Assembly (NCBI GenBank): GCA_035772785.1
Contig: JAOCPU010000027.1
Location: 1-64,000 of the forward strand
Direction: 5' to 3'
DNA: 64,000 nt
Source of the DNA: Phlebiopsis flavidoalba
Lineage: Eukaryota; Basidiomycota; Agaricomycetes; Polyporales; Phanerochaetaceae
The notes under the pieces were generated by a model. That model saw only the letters and a list, made by a program, of their open reading frames with translations, had not been told where the DNA came from and ran no database searches. Position 1 is the stretch's first letter; each line of letters begins with the position of its first letter. The position numbers and the translations under genes were made by a program. Positions 48,517 through 61,139 of the stretch are shown here, one piece after another.

Positions 48517-50301
48517 CTACTCATCTCGCAACAACCGACTTGCAACGAGTTCATTTTGTTTCCAAAGGGCTTCTTTGTATTGCCTCACATCCGTTTTGCG
48601 TCTCACCCAGCCTTCCTCCAACATCTTGCGGACTCCGTCCACCAGGTTTCTGACGGACGACAGCGGGATGCCGTCATCAACAGGCTCCCGCTCTAGAAAC
48701 CAGCTAGCATTTCCTGTGCGCAACGCTTTCAAAGCCTCGACCTCTCGCATCGCAGCTGGCCTTGTTACAACCGCCCGATCGTCGTCGATATATCTGTAGG
48801 CTCGCCGCATGCGCCGAGTGGCCAGTATTGGTACCTAACCCCCGCGTTAGGAAGGTTTTCATTACAAATATGAATAAGGCTCACGTCTAGTTCGACCGCC
48901 AATGCCACCGTGGAGCTCGCTTGATGTTCATAGTCTGATTTGGTAACAATGAGTGGCTGAACGCACATATTACTGATCAACATACAGCCGTTTTCCGCAA
49001 AAGCTGGCACCACGATGTCCATGCTTGCCACGAGTTTATAGAAGTCGAAAAGTAGTCCAAACCCTCGATACACACCGATACCATATACGCTAGCTCCTCC
49101 GGCACTTCGAGAGACCCTGATCCTACGAGAGCAAGCTCGAAGGGGGGTTCTATGGAACGGTAGTCCGGCACGAAGGAAGTTCGGTCTCCGAGTGGGTGAT
49201 AACCCCAAGCACGAGGGTCATCTTGAAACGACAACATCATCACGGTGATGATTTGGGACATGGATTGGGGGCTTGCCTCACCATGAAGAGATCGAATCAA
49301 TTCGTCAAACAGACCACGATAGTCGCGTCTTGAGGTGTCAAAGGAGCCTTGGATGACCGCTCTCGAGAGTTCGCGCAGTTCCTCTTTCTCTCCGGTAGAC
49401 CGGGAACATCGAGTACAGGAATGTGCACGTCGATGGCAATGTGTTCATATCCTGCAGTGTGGAGGCGAGGATCCGCGCTATCAGCGAGGGCGTCGAACTT
49501 GTTCCGAAAGGCGCTTTTGATGCTGTGGCCAACCGCTCATGAATGGCGCATTCGGCATCCGGAATCGCGTGAGAAACTCACTGTTCTCCGAGCGGAAGCA
49601 GTCGAATAGCGCCACGGCGAGCCCAGTCCCCTATGTGGGCTTGCCAGGCCGCGTCGGCGACATTGTGCACAATACACACTAGCCGGAACTTATGATTGTC
49701 TGGTCGCGAGTCCCATTCAGACAAGAGTTCTGAATGCAGTTGGCGCAAACTGAGGCGTTCTCGTGAGCGAACAGGTCATCTGAGGGAGGAAATACTCCAC
49801 GTACTCCACTTCGCATGTCCCCAAAACAATCATGTCTAAGGTGGGATTTGCTCCGAACATATGGCAGAAAGTCCTCGATGTCATGTTGAGGGCCGTGGTA
49901 TAAACCTAGATTGTCCACGACCGATTGGAATCCGTAGTAGAACGGCTGGGAGAATACGCGCAGCTCCGATGTAGGGACGTGGGGCAAGAATGCGTTCCAA
50001 GTCCACGCGAAAGCCATGTATAGTACGTCGAAATGGAAGCCAAATACCGAGGCAATTGCAATATGTTTTCGTACTATTGTCTCCGAAGTCAGCAGTGGAC
50101 GATGGTCGGATGCCTCGTTGACTATATCCTGCTGAGTGGTGTTGGGCGGTTGATTACACCGGACATCCTCAACGACCACCTTCGAAGTTTGAACGTAACG
50201 TGATGTGGTACCACTCGGCTTCGGCAGTAAATGCCACGAAACTTGTTACCAGTAACAGGGAGACACAGACACACGCAAGGACCGCGACGTGAAGCTATCA
50301 T
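48517..50301 (-). CDS. Putative GT1-like glycosyltransferase with N-terminal hydrophobic segment
   Basis: An Agaricomycete-type protein that I place, with caution, among GT1/GT4-like glycosyltransferases. The start at 50301 (MIASRRG) leads, after one frame change, into a hydrophobic LLLVTSFVAFTAEAEW-type segment, either a signal peptide or membrane anchor. Recognisable family-like pieces are LVCIVHNVADAAW-like (about 49655-49690, in two frames), DVHIPVLDVPGL (about 49390-49430), FELALVGSGSLEVPEELAYM (about 49085-49145), SMDIVVPAFAENG (about 48990-49030) and ASSTVALAVELDVSLI (about 48880-48925). The LVGSGSL and VALAVE segments correspond to the second Rossmann-like half in GT-B enzymes. The end is VASRLLRDE with stop at 48517-48519. 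The donor and acceptor are unknown. A TATA box lies about 146-152 bases upstream. Confidence 0.55.
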
Positions 50302-51901
50302 TCTAGCAATCGCGAGTATACGCAGTCAGACAAGACAGAAGGACGAATGAGTGCGCTTCACCTGGCCGCTGCGTGGCTGCAGCCTTGGGGAGGGGGTAAA
50401 GGACAGCTAAAGTTCAAGACGGCTAGTTGCCCGAAGCCGGTTCAGCTATATATCCCAAGCGCGAGCCCCGTCACGTCTTACTAGCGCAGGTGCGGTGAAG
50501 ATGGCCGCAGGTAGTGGAAACCGAAGCCAAGTGGTGGCGATAGATTAGCTCTGGTCTCGTTATTCAGAAGTGTTGAACGTTTGATGTCACGGTGGTGGGG
50601 CGTCAGGAGTTCGACGTGAGCCGAAAGATGTGTTGACTCGTAAGTATCAACATTTACGAGCACAGGCTTGGTGAATGTATCTAGAAAACCATCACATATG
50701 AGCTTTTGTTACCACAACCCTCTTGAACAGAATTACACAATACCCAACAACACCGTTGGCGCGGGTTTTCGTCTTGGGAGAGGACCGTTCGTCGCATGGC
50801 AGAAGAATGCCTATATCACTCTCAAGCTGTCACACCGCCGTTATCGGGGTGATGTGGTAACGTCTTCCACTAACAGAGTTCAATGTACATGTATGGCAAA
50901 GCATCATCCTGCATTGAGAGCGAGCATTCACCTGCATAGTTTCTTTCGTTTTTTCCGGCAACGTGAGTTGAGAGGGGAGTTTGCTAGTAGAGAAGCTTTG
51001 TCCCAGGCAGGGAGATGAATTGAAGCTCACGCAGTTTGGACGCTGAGCATGCGTTGAGTTTAGGTTAGCATTTGACATTTGGCTCTGGCTGAAGGTATCT
51101 AGACGCACGAGGTGATGACGGCAAAGTTCATGTGAAGGTGTGCCATGGAATGTCCACGAAGGGCAGACCACAGAGACGAACGCCGTAATTGGAATCACTG
51201 AGCATATTATATGACGTACCGTGGAATTTCGGACCGTTGGGTGAGCTGGCCAGGCCTCCTCGAGCTCTCCGATTCAAGCGTATGTGATTCGTTTTAAGCA
51301 AGACAAGCAGCGGCTAGCCTCGTTAGTGTGCGGTTGGTCCCAACCGCGACGGATAGCGTGTTTTGACGGATGTGACAGAGTCAGTTACCGTGCAACAATG
51401 ATCCGAATATTCTGTCTAGCAAGCATTCTGCCCTATCTGCGCACTCGGCTTGCATTTTCTTGACTATTTGCGGGAAGGCAGACGTTTGATTCGTGCTACC
51501 GTTGACACAGTTCATTTGAGCTGATATCGCGTACTGGTCACACACCCATCAGCTTATTGGGTTAAGAGGGCCACCAGGAACATGAATCACCGCGTACCTG
51601 GCTGGAGATGGACCGCCGCCGTATTGTGCAAGAGAATTTGTGCACTTCATCCCCTCGTAGACGTAGCCGGCCCCTTTACGCCGTGGGTGGTCCGTCGTGG
51701 TTCACAATCAAACGCGCTTGGTGGACCCTTCGCGAGCTCTATTGGGCGCTTACGCGTTGCACGCCAAATTTGGGTCTTCGCTCGTGCAGCCACCATAACC
51801 GCCGGGCTGTTGTGTTCACCTCACTATCTTGAGACCTCGTCGTGACAGTCGCATCCTGGAGTTAGGCGTACGAGTACAGACCTGCGCACGACAGCTTCTC
51901 G
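50302..51901. other. Divergent intergenic region, no gene recognised
   Basis: This 1.6 kb interval separates the GT1-like gene and kinesin-3. It contains opposing frames of 116 codons (+, 50668-51018) and 122 codons (-, 50830-51198) that overlap each other and have no recognisable motif. A shorter plus-strand frame at 51582-51845 is Arg/Ala-rich. Promoters of both flanking genes are expected here. Confidence 0.35.
50447..50453 (-). promoter_or_regulatory. TATA-like element of the GT1-like gene
   Basis: An alternating TATATAT, equally readable on both strands, lies about 146-152 bases upstream of the start at 50301. Its position suits the minus-strand gene. Confidence 0.4.
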
Positions 51902-54900
51902 ATGGCTGAGCACGGAGATGGAAACATCAAAGTTGTGTGTGCGATGTCGACCGCTCAATTCACGAGGTATGTGTGCCGCAGTGGTCGAAATCTAACCACA
52001 GAGCTTAGTTACCGGACAGAAAATCGCGCGCGGAGCGAAATGTCTGGTGAGGATGGAGGGAAACCAGACGATTCTGGATCCCCCAGAGCCAGGATCAGCC
52101 GGCGCACAAGCCGCTTCAGGACGCGCAACCGAACGGAAGCTTATGACCTTCACCTTTGACAAGAGTTATTGGTCGGCTGGCTCTAGAGACGAGCCTCAAT
52201 ACTGCTCCCAACAGAGACGCTATACGATGATCTCGGGAAGGAGCCTGTTGGATCATGGATTTGCGGGCTTCAATGCGTGTATCTTGGCTTGTAAGTTCAG
52301 CAGCCATACTCATACTTTCTGGCATGCTAACGCTCCATGGAGATGGACAGACAGGTAAGGAGTCACCCTGTATTGAAGATGCATAAGCTGATGGGTCTGC
52401 TTGGGCAGGGTCTGGTAAATCGTACAGGTGAGTGTATGCGTCTTGCAGGCCCGTAACAATCTCGACTGATACCTTGGCTATTCAGTATGATGGGTTGTAC
52501 GTTATATTCAACGTCTCTACTGTCATTCGGAGTCTAAGCACCGCATTGCTCCCATAGATGGCGCGGATAAAGGCATCATCCCGCTGACCTGCTCGGAGCT
52601 GTTCTCTAGAGTCGAGGGGAAGAAGGCTGCGGATCCCAACGTCAGCTTTACTGTAGAAGTATCATATATAGAAGTAAGGCGTCACGCTGTCTTTCATGAA
52701 CTCTACTCTGAACCCACTTGCGTTTTAGATTTATAATGAGAAGGTTCGGGATTTGCTCAACCCTAAGAACACCGGGAACCTCAGGGTTCGCGAGCACCCA
52801 AGCTTGGGACCCTACGTGGAGGACCTGTCGAAGCTGGTCGTAAACAGTTATGATGAGAGATGATGACGCTTATGGACGAGGGAAACAAAGCTAGGACTGT
52901 AGCCGCGACAAACATGAACGAAACGTATGCACACTACTCAAAATTAGCTTCTTCTGGGGCTGACCACCCGCAGCTCGTCTCGGTCACATGCGGTCTTCAC
53001 CTTACTCCTGACAATGAAGAGGCACGATGTCGATACGAATCTGGATACTGAGAAAGTGTCCCGCATTAAGTAAGAATCAGCCGAGGAGAGAATGCTAGCT
53101 TTGCTGACAACATTTAGCTTGGTTGATTTGGCTGGTTCGGAACGAGCAAACTCTACAGGGGCAACTGGTCAGCGGCTGAAGGAGGGTGCAAACATCAACA
53201 AGTCTCTCACCACTCTGGGCAAAAAGTCATTGCGGCTCTTGCAGCGGCTAGTCAGGCTGAAGGCAAAAAGGGGAAGAAAGGAAAAGCGGGACGACTTCGT
53301 TCCTTATCGAGATTCTGTTTTTAACCTGGCTACTAAAGGACAGTCTGGGTGGTAACTCCAGAAAAACGGCTATGATAGCAGCTATTTCCCCTGCCGACGT
53401 CCAGTATGAGGAGACTTTGAGTACGCTTCGTTATGCTGATCAAGCGAAGAAGATCAAGAACAAGGCCGTCATCAATGAGGACCCGAATGCCAAACTTGTT
53501 CGTGAGCTCAAAGAAGAGCTGGAAATGCTGTCGAGGCGAGTATATTTTCCTTGCCTCCCGATGACAGTCCTAATGTCTCGGCTACTCTAGCCCGAGTCTC
53601 GGGTGGCGGTACTACCGAAGCCGTATTTTTGACCCAACGATACCGGCCGCTCAGCAAAAAAGTCACAGTATATGCAGGCGAAAGATGGTACGATTAAGAC
53701 TGTCACAAAGGCGGAGCTCCAAGACCAGCTTGAGACAAGCGAGAAGCTCATGCAAAGTCTGAACGAGACCTGGGAAGACAAGATGCAGCGCACGCAACAA
53801 GTCCAGAAAGAACGTGAGAAGGCTCTTGAAGAGCTCGGTATCACTGTCGAAAGAGGCGATGTAGGCGTTCATACTCCAAAGCGGGTGAGTTACTGGTTGA
53901 CTCAAGGTATGATGTTGGTCATCCACTAACTAACACGGTCTAAACAACACCTAAATCACCCCATCTGGTCAACTTGGTATGTGCTGCAAAACCTACTCCA
54001 GTATGCTTGGCTTAATATTCACAACAATCAAGAATGAGGATCCGCTCATGAGTGAATGTCTCATCTACCAGCTGAAACCTGGTCAGACCATCATGGTAAA
54101 TCTGACATAAATCCATTTGCCCCCCGACTCAAGCGCTAACAAAGACGAAAGATTGGGCGTCTGGACAGTGAGAAGCCCGCTGCTATCCGTTTAAGTGGAG
54201 AAAGTATCAATGAGGAACACTGCTACTTTGAGAACAACGACGGGAAGGTTACCCTCCATGCTGTGGGCGAAGCTGTGACGGTACGCCACCTAATTATCCA
54301 GCCCACACTTGAGCTAAGGGTTCTTCAGTTCCTAACGGTCGACAAATTACTTCCGGACAAGTACGCAGGCCCTTTTGTCTAGAGGTCTTGTTTCTAACTG
54401 TCGCAGAGCTACAAACTTCGAACAGGTTTCCGTATCATTCTCGGTACGATGCGCTGTGAGTTGTGAGTTGCAAAAGCTTACCAACCAGTAGGTGAACACC
54501 ATGTCTTCCGGTTCAACAACCCGGAGGAGGTTCGCAAGCAGCGTGATCGGGCCATGGCGCGATCAAACCTCAGTATCAGCACGTCTGCTGCCGAGCTACT
54601 GGAAGAGAGCGGAACCCCAGCCCAGACACGACCTGACTCTCCATCATCGTCTGTCGACCTCAACGACGTGGATTGGAACTTCGCCAAACGGGAGGCTGCC
54701 TTCGCCAGACTGGGCCTCTCGATCCCGCTTTGGATAATCTCCCCCCGACGAAGAGTTGAACAAACTGTTCGAGAAGATCACTCGGGTGAAGGCTTTGCGC
54801 AGCGTGGGTCCGAGGCCGGAGAGTAGTATGAGCCAGGCCGACGACGTTTGGAGCGAGTCGGGTCGACCCATCCCTAGTGACATACTGACTGACGACACGA

Positions 54901-57894
54901 GCGTGGATGCCATGACGAACGACAATAGTCCCGAAATGGCAGGCTCGATGAAGGAGGTGCAGAGCCAACTCGAGACACAGCGTATGGAATTCGAGCAAAG
55001 ATTACAGGCCATATCCGAGTATACCGAAGCGGATGATTTGAAGGTCGAAAAGGACCAAATGGAACATCAGCTCAAACTGGTTCAACTTCATATGAAAAAC
55101 GGCTTCTTGATGCCCGAGCTCGCGGAGAGACAGATGTCGATTTCTATTCCTTTTGAACCGACTATCTATACCGCTCGACAGTTTGCGTCTCATACGCAAG
55201 GTACTCGACAAATGGAGGGCGCATAGACCTTTCTCTATGGCAGAGACCGTTCTCTCGAATGCTGTTCATGTGAAGGAGGCAAACATCATCAGGTGAGAGC
55301 TGATAGGGTATAACGCGTCAATAGTGGCTAAAATTGCATGTAGCCGCGAGCTGGGTAAGGATGTCTCGTATAACTTTACCATCGCGTCAGGCTGGGTAGT
55401 AGCCTGGCCGCTCCAGCATCCGCCATCGACACTATTGCAGGTTTGGACCAGTTTGGCGATGTGTCGGACCCAGTCCTCGCTTCTGCAACTCAGCCATCCG
55501 TTGCCGTGAAGGTCATCGACAAGCGGCATGAGGCTATTTACGTTTGTCCCTCGACAGACTTCAGCAACAGCTCCAACGTATGCGTAATCTGACCACGTTC
55601 ATCGATCGCCCCCTCCTACTCCCAGCACTTCTCGACGGAAGAACCATTTTACGACTCACCGCCGCCAGAGTACTCTTTTTGTTGGCAATGCGCTTGTTTC
55701 ATTGGCCCCCTTGTCTAGACGCCTTTCCTCAACTGCCATTGTTCCCCATCTTCTGCCGTTACACCTCTGAAGCCATTGGATCATGTCGGGTTGAAATCAA
55801 GATCGTCAACGTCGTGCTTTCCCCTAAACATGCAAATGCTTCTGGTACATCCACGCGCGCTTCGTCCCCAATACCTGGAACTGTACCGCCTGGAAGCAAA
55901 CTTAGCTTTTTCCTCACTGTTGATACTGTCAAAGGTCCGGCCCACCACGACTTCTCGGCAATACACCTACAGGTCCGGCTATCGTCGTTCCTGGGTCCTT
56001 CTGTGGCAGCCGAGGAGGTCTATCCCTCTTCATCCATCCAGCTAGACTCTGGCTCCCTTTCGGACTTGAAGTTCCGCCGGAGCTTTTCGATTGTCGCGTC
56101 GGCCAAGGTGTTGACGTACCTCCGCCAAGGCCACACGCACCAATCGAATTCTTCGCGCGGCTTAAGCCATCGTATCTCGAACGTATGGAACGCTGGGATG
56201 AGATGCGAGACCAACTGGGGTACTCCCACGGAGTCTCACATCGTCCCCAGACAGCCGTTTTCTGCCACTTCAGCGACCTTACCACCCATGCGAAGATGCG
56301 AAACCGACTTCGTGACGGAACAAAGTGCATGACGTTGTGGCCTGGTTGCAGATATGCGAGCTCACACCCGAGGGTACCTATGTCTATTTCCCCCCCGTGC
56401 CCGTGGTATCCCAGGGTGTGCTTTCGACCCTGGCTGTTTCTCCCTTCACCAGGGTCTACAACGCCGCATCATTCTAACGTTTTGACTTTCGAACTCTGGC
56501 AAACAATTCCCATGGACAGGACATGACGCGGGTTCGGATAGGAAACGTCAGATTACTCGACGACAAGGGCCGAATACATGACTCTACATCCAAACCTCTC
56601 GTTACGCTCCCACTGCTTCAGGACCAGACAGTCGAGTTCAAACCGGATGGTTCGGGAGGCCTGACACAGCACAAGCGCTTTGGGAACTCCGAGCGTACAT
56701 GACTCTATTCTTCTCAACCGAGTCACCGGCACCGGCCACAACGCGTACTGCCTCCAGCTGTCGTTTGCGGTAGCCGTAGAGACCTGTGCGGACCCCGTCC
56801 AATTTTCGAGGGACACAGCGCTGACGATACAAACCCGTGGCGCCCGCCCGCCGTCCGTCGCGACTGCTCACCTTCCTCGGCTCGACCAAGGTGCTCCCCA
56901 AAGACGAGCACAGTGTTCACGGTGCGCCTCTCCCCGCCCATGACGCGCTCACCAAAAGACCTCTGGCGGCTCGACACGGCGGAAGAAGTACGTGCGCGGC
57001 GAGGAGAGCCTGGGCGCGTGGAAGCCTCGGGGGGATCTCGGTCGTCGAGGACTATTCGCGGCTCGTGGACGATGGAGCGCCGCGCGGCAGACGTTCAGGC
57101 AGTCAGAGTCATATTGGCGGCGTCACCAGCGCGGCAAACCCAGGCTGATGCTGCGGTCTGGGGCTCGGAGGAGTTGCTCAGGAAGTCGGTCACCTTGTGG
57201 CAGAAGAAGTTTGGCCATAAGGGCGAGGTAAGGGTGTATTGCCTATGTGTCGCGGGGGTTTACTGAAGAGATACGGCCTAGATTGTGCTCAGTCAAGAGC
57301 CTGTTGATGAACTGAGGTCTCGAGCCTGGCATCGGCCAGTCGAGCGCCCAGTGTGCAGTCAATGGACTCCCATTAAACTAAACTCCCAGACCAAGATTGT
57401 GCCTCGAAAGTACGTCACATCCGAATTTCAGCTGTGTCATGACCTCATGGTTGGTATAGCGATGGACCCACGAAGAAAGGACATCTCATGGTCATGGTCA
57501 ATGCAAACGAGAATGCTTTGGGAGCGAAGGTGGTTCGTGTTGCGAAGGTCAGTGTCAAATGCAACCATCTACTGTGACGCAAGCTGAAAATCATTCCAGA
57601 CCATATTTGCATATGCTACAAGCACTCGAACGAGGTGGAAGAAGAGGTTGCGGTTGTTAACCTCACCGGCGTCAACATGGAATGCAATCCCGAGATGGAG
57701 GCACTACTTGGAGTAAGCTCCGTTTCTTCTATTTGTTCTAATTCATTGGTTGATGTTCTGCACTTAGAAACGCTTCACCTTTACGCTCTTTACGTCCTCC
57801 AACTCGTATGCCCTGGCTGCGCCAAGCCAGAAGGAGCTCGACTCATGGATATCCAAACTAGACCCGACCCGCTTCGTCTCATAATACTAGCCCA
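51902..57894 (+). CDS. Kinesin-3 motor (Unc104/KIF1 type)
   Basis: A plus-end-directed microtubule motor carrying endosomes and vesicles in hyphae. The motor domain starts [12 protein letters not shown]. It shows the P-loop YGQTG/SGKSYS split by an intron (about 52340-52435), MNET...SSRSHAVF (switch I, 52915-53000), [12 protein letters not shown] (switch II, 53115-53155), INKSLTTLG and [20 protein letters not shown] (about 53405-53465). A neck and coiled coil follow, then an FHA domain (about 54140-54520: [35 protein letters not shown]). The KIF1B-like region (54740-55220) and DUF3694 region (55790-56850, SFRTL and [14 protein letters not shown]) come next. The C-terminal PH domain (57480-57890: [43 protein letters not shown]) binds phosphoinositides on cargo. 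The stop is at 57892-57894. About 1,600-1,700 residues is normal. Frame changes are frequent. Confidence 0.94.
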
Positions 57895-58352
57895 ATACCC
57901 ACACCGCTGCTTATATATTCCCTCATACCATCTTTGTGGCCTATCTTGTATTGCTTGTCTCTCTGGAAGGATTATACCTTGCCCAAATTGTTAATATGAC
58001 TGTGTCACATTGAGTCTGTGAAACACACACTAGATATCTATATGGTCCCCTCTTTTTATGTGAACGACTCCTCATGACTTTCGTCTATAGGTTCTCGTGA
58101 CTGCATTGAAAAAGTACAAAAAAGACTTAATACTTTATTTACTCAAAAAACATCGGTCTGAATTTCTGGTCAGTGGGTTCAACTTGGAATATATCTGTCC
58201 TGAACATATGTGGAATAGTGTACATGCGCCCATGAGACAGATATACTCGTGGAAGATGCGAAATGGGTCGCGAAAAATATATATGGCCCTGGGATATCGC
58301 GGAAACGGAGATGCGGTCTGTCGTAGCGAGGAAGCAGACCAAACTAAACCAA
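57895..58352. other. Convergent 3' intergenic region
   Basis: AT-rich 458-base gap between the kinesin-3 and IMP3 stop codons, with TATATA, TTTATT and A-run tracts typical of 3' UTRs. A plus-strand frame at 58097-58408 is open but low in conserved features and runs into IMP3 antisense. Confidence 0.4.
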
Positions 58353-59194
58353 CTATAGTAGGTCGAAGTCGTCCAGCTGTGATACAACGAGGTAAGTGTC
58401 TGTTGTGAAGAGGGGAGTTTGCTACACACCTCGTCGTTGTAGCGCATAATAGTCCGCTTGAGTTTTGATGTGTCTACCCATGTGACGAAGTCTTCCATGT
58501 GTCTTCAAAGGTAGATGTGAATGCTCGCACAGTTTATGTACGTTTGAGGCTTACCTTGTGACGAGGTATGCGGGGTCATTAATCATAGGTCTGTGTCCCA
58601 ACACGGAGCGTGACCTTGCTCGATGAAATAACTTCACAGCCTTGAGTATAGTCAGTGAGAAGTCCAAGGTTGCACTAGAGTTGTTACGCACTGCGCTGAC
58701 AGTCTCCGCCATTTTCTGCTGTCCACCATGATGACCGCCAACCGTCTCCTACAGAATGCCGCTACAGTGAGCTTGTTCTCGAAACATCACTGAGCTTTGC
58801 TGTAGTATTGAGTACGCCCATATCGTATAGCTTGGCTAAAAGCTGGCTCTCCATGCGTGCGCGGAAGGGTCTTGTGCAGGGAAGGAGGAAACACGGTGGG
58901 CGAAAGAGCGAAGGGATCCACAGAGTTTGTTGTATCTGCATCTGCGCAATTTGGTACTCTATGAGCGTGGCAACTTGGGAAGTAATCTCAAGGCACACCT
59001 GTGATAGTCCTCTCCCTGTCTTGTATGTGGTACCGTCGCATGACTTTAATCTCTCGTAGGTTTGCACTCTGCTTCCACTACACAGACGCATGAGCGAGTT
59101 GCTGTTCCTGGTCCCGCGTACAAGTACGGTTACGTTGAGAAAGTCGACTTTCTTCGAGCAGCTTCTGCTCGTGAAACTTGAATTGCCGAACCAT
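58353..59194 (-). CDS. IMP3: U3 small nucleolar ribonucleoprotein IMP3
   Basis: IMP3 is an S4-domain protein of the nucleolar SSU processome that helps U3 snoRNA pair with pre-18S rRNA. The start MVRQFKFHEQKLL at 59194 is followed by KKVDFLN after a single inserted G. After an intron (about 59065-59135) come WKQSANLREIKVMRRYHI and, after another, KYNKLCGSLRSFAHRVSSL, with MESQLLAKLYDMGVL and AKLSDV. The S4 RNA-binding part reads MAETVSAVR, VGTQT and INDPAYLVTR (about 58555-58690). After an intron come MEDFVTWVDTSKLKRTIMRY (about 58440-58498) and NDE, and the last exon LDDFDLL with stop at 58353-58355. About 180 residues matches the family. The frame is broken in several exons, but all conserved blocks are present. 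It is convergent with kinesin-3. Confidence 0.92.
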
Positions 59195-61139
59195 CCTGGC
59201 TTGTGCTTTATTTCACGCTACTTTGTGGATGAGGAGAGTCGAGTGCAGAGCGTTTCGCAGCAGACAAATCTCGATCGGGACCGACAAATCTTGTCCCGAG
59301 TCCCACGACGTGGGGTTTAAGCATCCGTCGGGCGCTCCGTCTCTGCCCCGACTCAGACTGTGACCGCGGCCCCGCCTTGATGCGTTTATGCTGTGCTCTC
59401 TGTTCACGAACCCAGAGATTTACGTACATTGTATCGTGTGTACAGCAAAAGCAGATAAGAGTACAAGTGTGAAGAGAGTATAGCTTCGGAAAGTTTGACA
59501 TGCGGAAATTATATTGTATTGTGGACCACCATCACAGAAAGTTTACGTCGAAGGGGGGAACCCCCCCCCCCAGTCCTGAACCCGGTCGCACTTTGGATGA
59601 CACTCAATGACGATGTTATGGCATTGTCGGCATCGAACTCGCGGAACTCTTGAGTTGCATGTATCATGCTGTCGGTATTTGTCGACATCTTCTGGGCGGA
59701 TTACCCGTGTGCTCACTCTAATGTCTCGCACGGTCCGAAGCTCGATAACAAAGCAGCCATGCACGCGGCGGGTACGGACCGCGCTCTCTCGCCGCCCTTT
59801 CGTCATCGCCCACGGCGAGGAGAATGACCGTTCGAGTCATAGAATATGGCTGCGCGAATGCAATTGGACAAGGGCTCGTGGGGGTGCGACACCGGGGCGC
59901 TCGGGCAGAGGGCGATGGTCTCGCAGAACTGAGGCACACACGCGAGACCGTTGTTGAGCTCAGTACCGGTGCTGGTGAGTGTTGCCTGGGACTCGTCCGA
60001 GCCCAGCTTCGCCTAGTCTGCGTCGACGGCAGAGGACAAGCGGCTGCAGCGTAGGTACCCCCTAAGTGCCTATCGGGCAGTACTCGCAAAGGTGGTGCGC
60101 GTAGGCCTGCATGTATTCGTGGAAAGTGGCAAACGCGAGGAGCTCGTGTTCTGGCTGGGCGAGAGGCTGCGAAACGGTAGTGTGTGTTGGTATCACGGAG
60201 ATCAGGCGACGAGGACGCTGCCTCGAGGGCTCGTCATGATTGCAGGCTGGGGCGTGCACCGCCAGTCGAAGGGCGAGCAGAGACGAGGGAGAGGCGAGGA
60301 GAGACGGCTGGAATTGGGCATCCAGAGAGGAGCTGGCCGGGTCGGGTCGACGGGCGGGGTGAGATAGGCGAGAGCGTATCTCGATTCTCCCGCGAAGGGC
60401 CGCCCGTCACTGGTCGCTGGCTTTGCTGGGCTGCGCCGCGCCGCCGCTGCTGCTGCAGGCTACGAAAACAACGTAGGAGAAAATGAGTAGAAATGGTGGC
60501 AATAATTGCGGCGCGCAGGCGCGGGCTGGCAGGGCTGAGGTGAACAGAAAAAGAGCACGAAAAAGGAGGACCGGGCTTTGACGCTTTACGTATACGGATA
60601 CCACGATCGGGGTCAGATGCGTGTTGAGCCCAGCAGCCACACGCGCCGTCCAACGAATACGGCCCGCCCTACGACTCTCGGTCTTATCCCACTCCTCCAC
60701 CACCGTCCCCCGCCGTCGTTCTTCAGACGTTCGCACCCTGCCCGCACCGCGCGTCCTCGGCACAGACCGCGGACGACGTTCCCGACACAACGCCTCCCGT
60801 TCCGCGTACCTCACCTTCGTGGGAGCCCGTCCCGCTCCTCGATAAGAACCGAGGTTTCTTCACACCTTTTCGAGACCCTTGCCTCCAGTAGCCGAGTCAG
60901 TTGACCGTTTCTGCTCCTCTCGCTGCGGACGGCGGGGGACATACACACTGTCGTTCGCTCGACGCACGAGGCCTGTTTTCCTCCCATCTAGCCCGCCCTT
61001 CTCCTCTCGCACCCGAGGACCCGCTCAGTCAGGTCGATTGGCTGCGCCCCGCTGCGACAGGATTGGCCATTTAACCAACCCTTCATCGCGCCTTCCACTC
61101 AGGCCTGGCCCCAACCAGCCCAGCAACCCATCCTCATAG
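59195..61139. other. GC-rich region without a recognised gene; G6/C11 run at 59553-59571
   Basis: The left end should hold the IMP3 promoter. A run of six G, two A and eleven C lies at 59553-59571. Minus-strand frames at 59543-59806 (with CRQCHN and ECHPKC Cys pairs), 59718-60089 and 60062-60259 (HEYMQAYAHHLCEYC) may be parts of one small gene, but I recognise no family. From 60370 to 61130 the sequence is rich in Ser/Arg/Pro codons and C+T tracts, fitting the leader and promoter of the LDB1-like gene. A 74-codon frame at 60621 has presequence-like composition. Confidence 0.4.

Noticed and set aside
54644..55012. Minus-strand frames of 112-122 codons
   Set aside because: They are antisense to the KIF1B-like region of kinesin-3, where the plus strand has a clear homologous frame.
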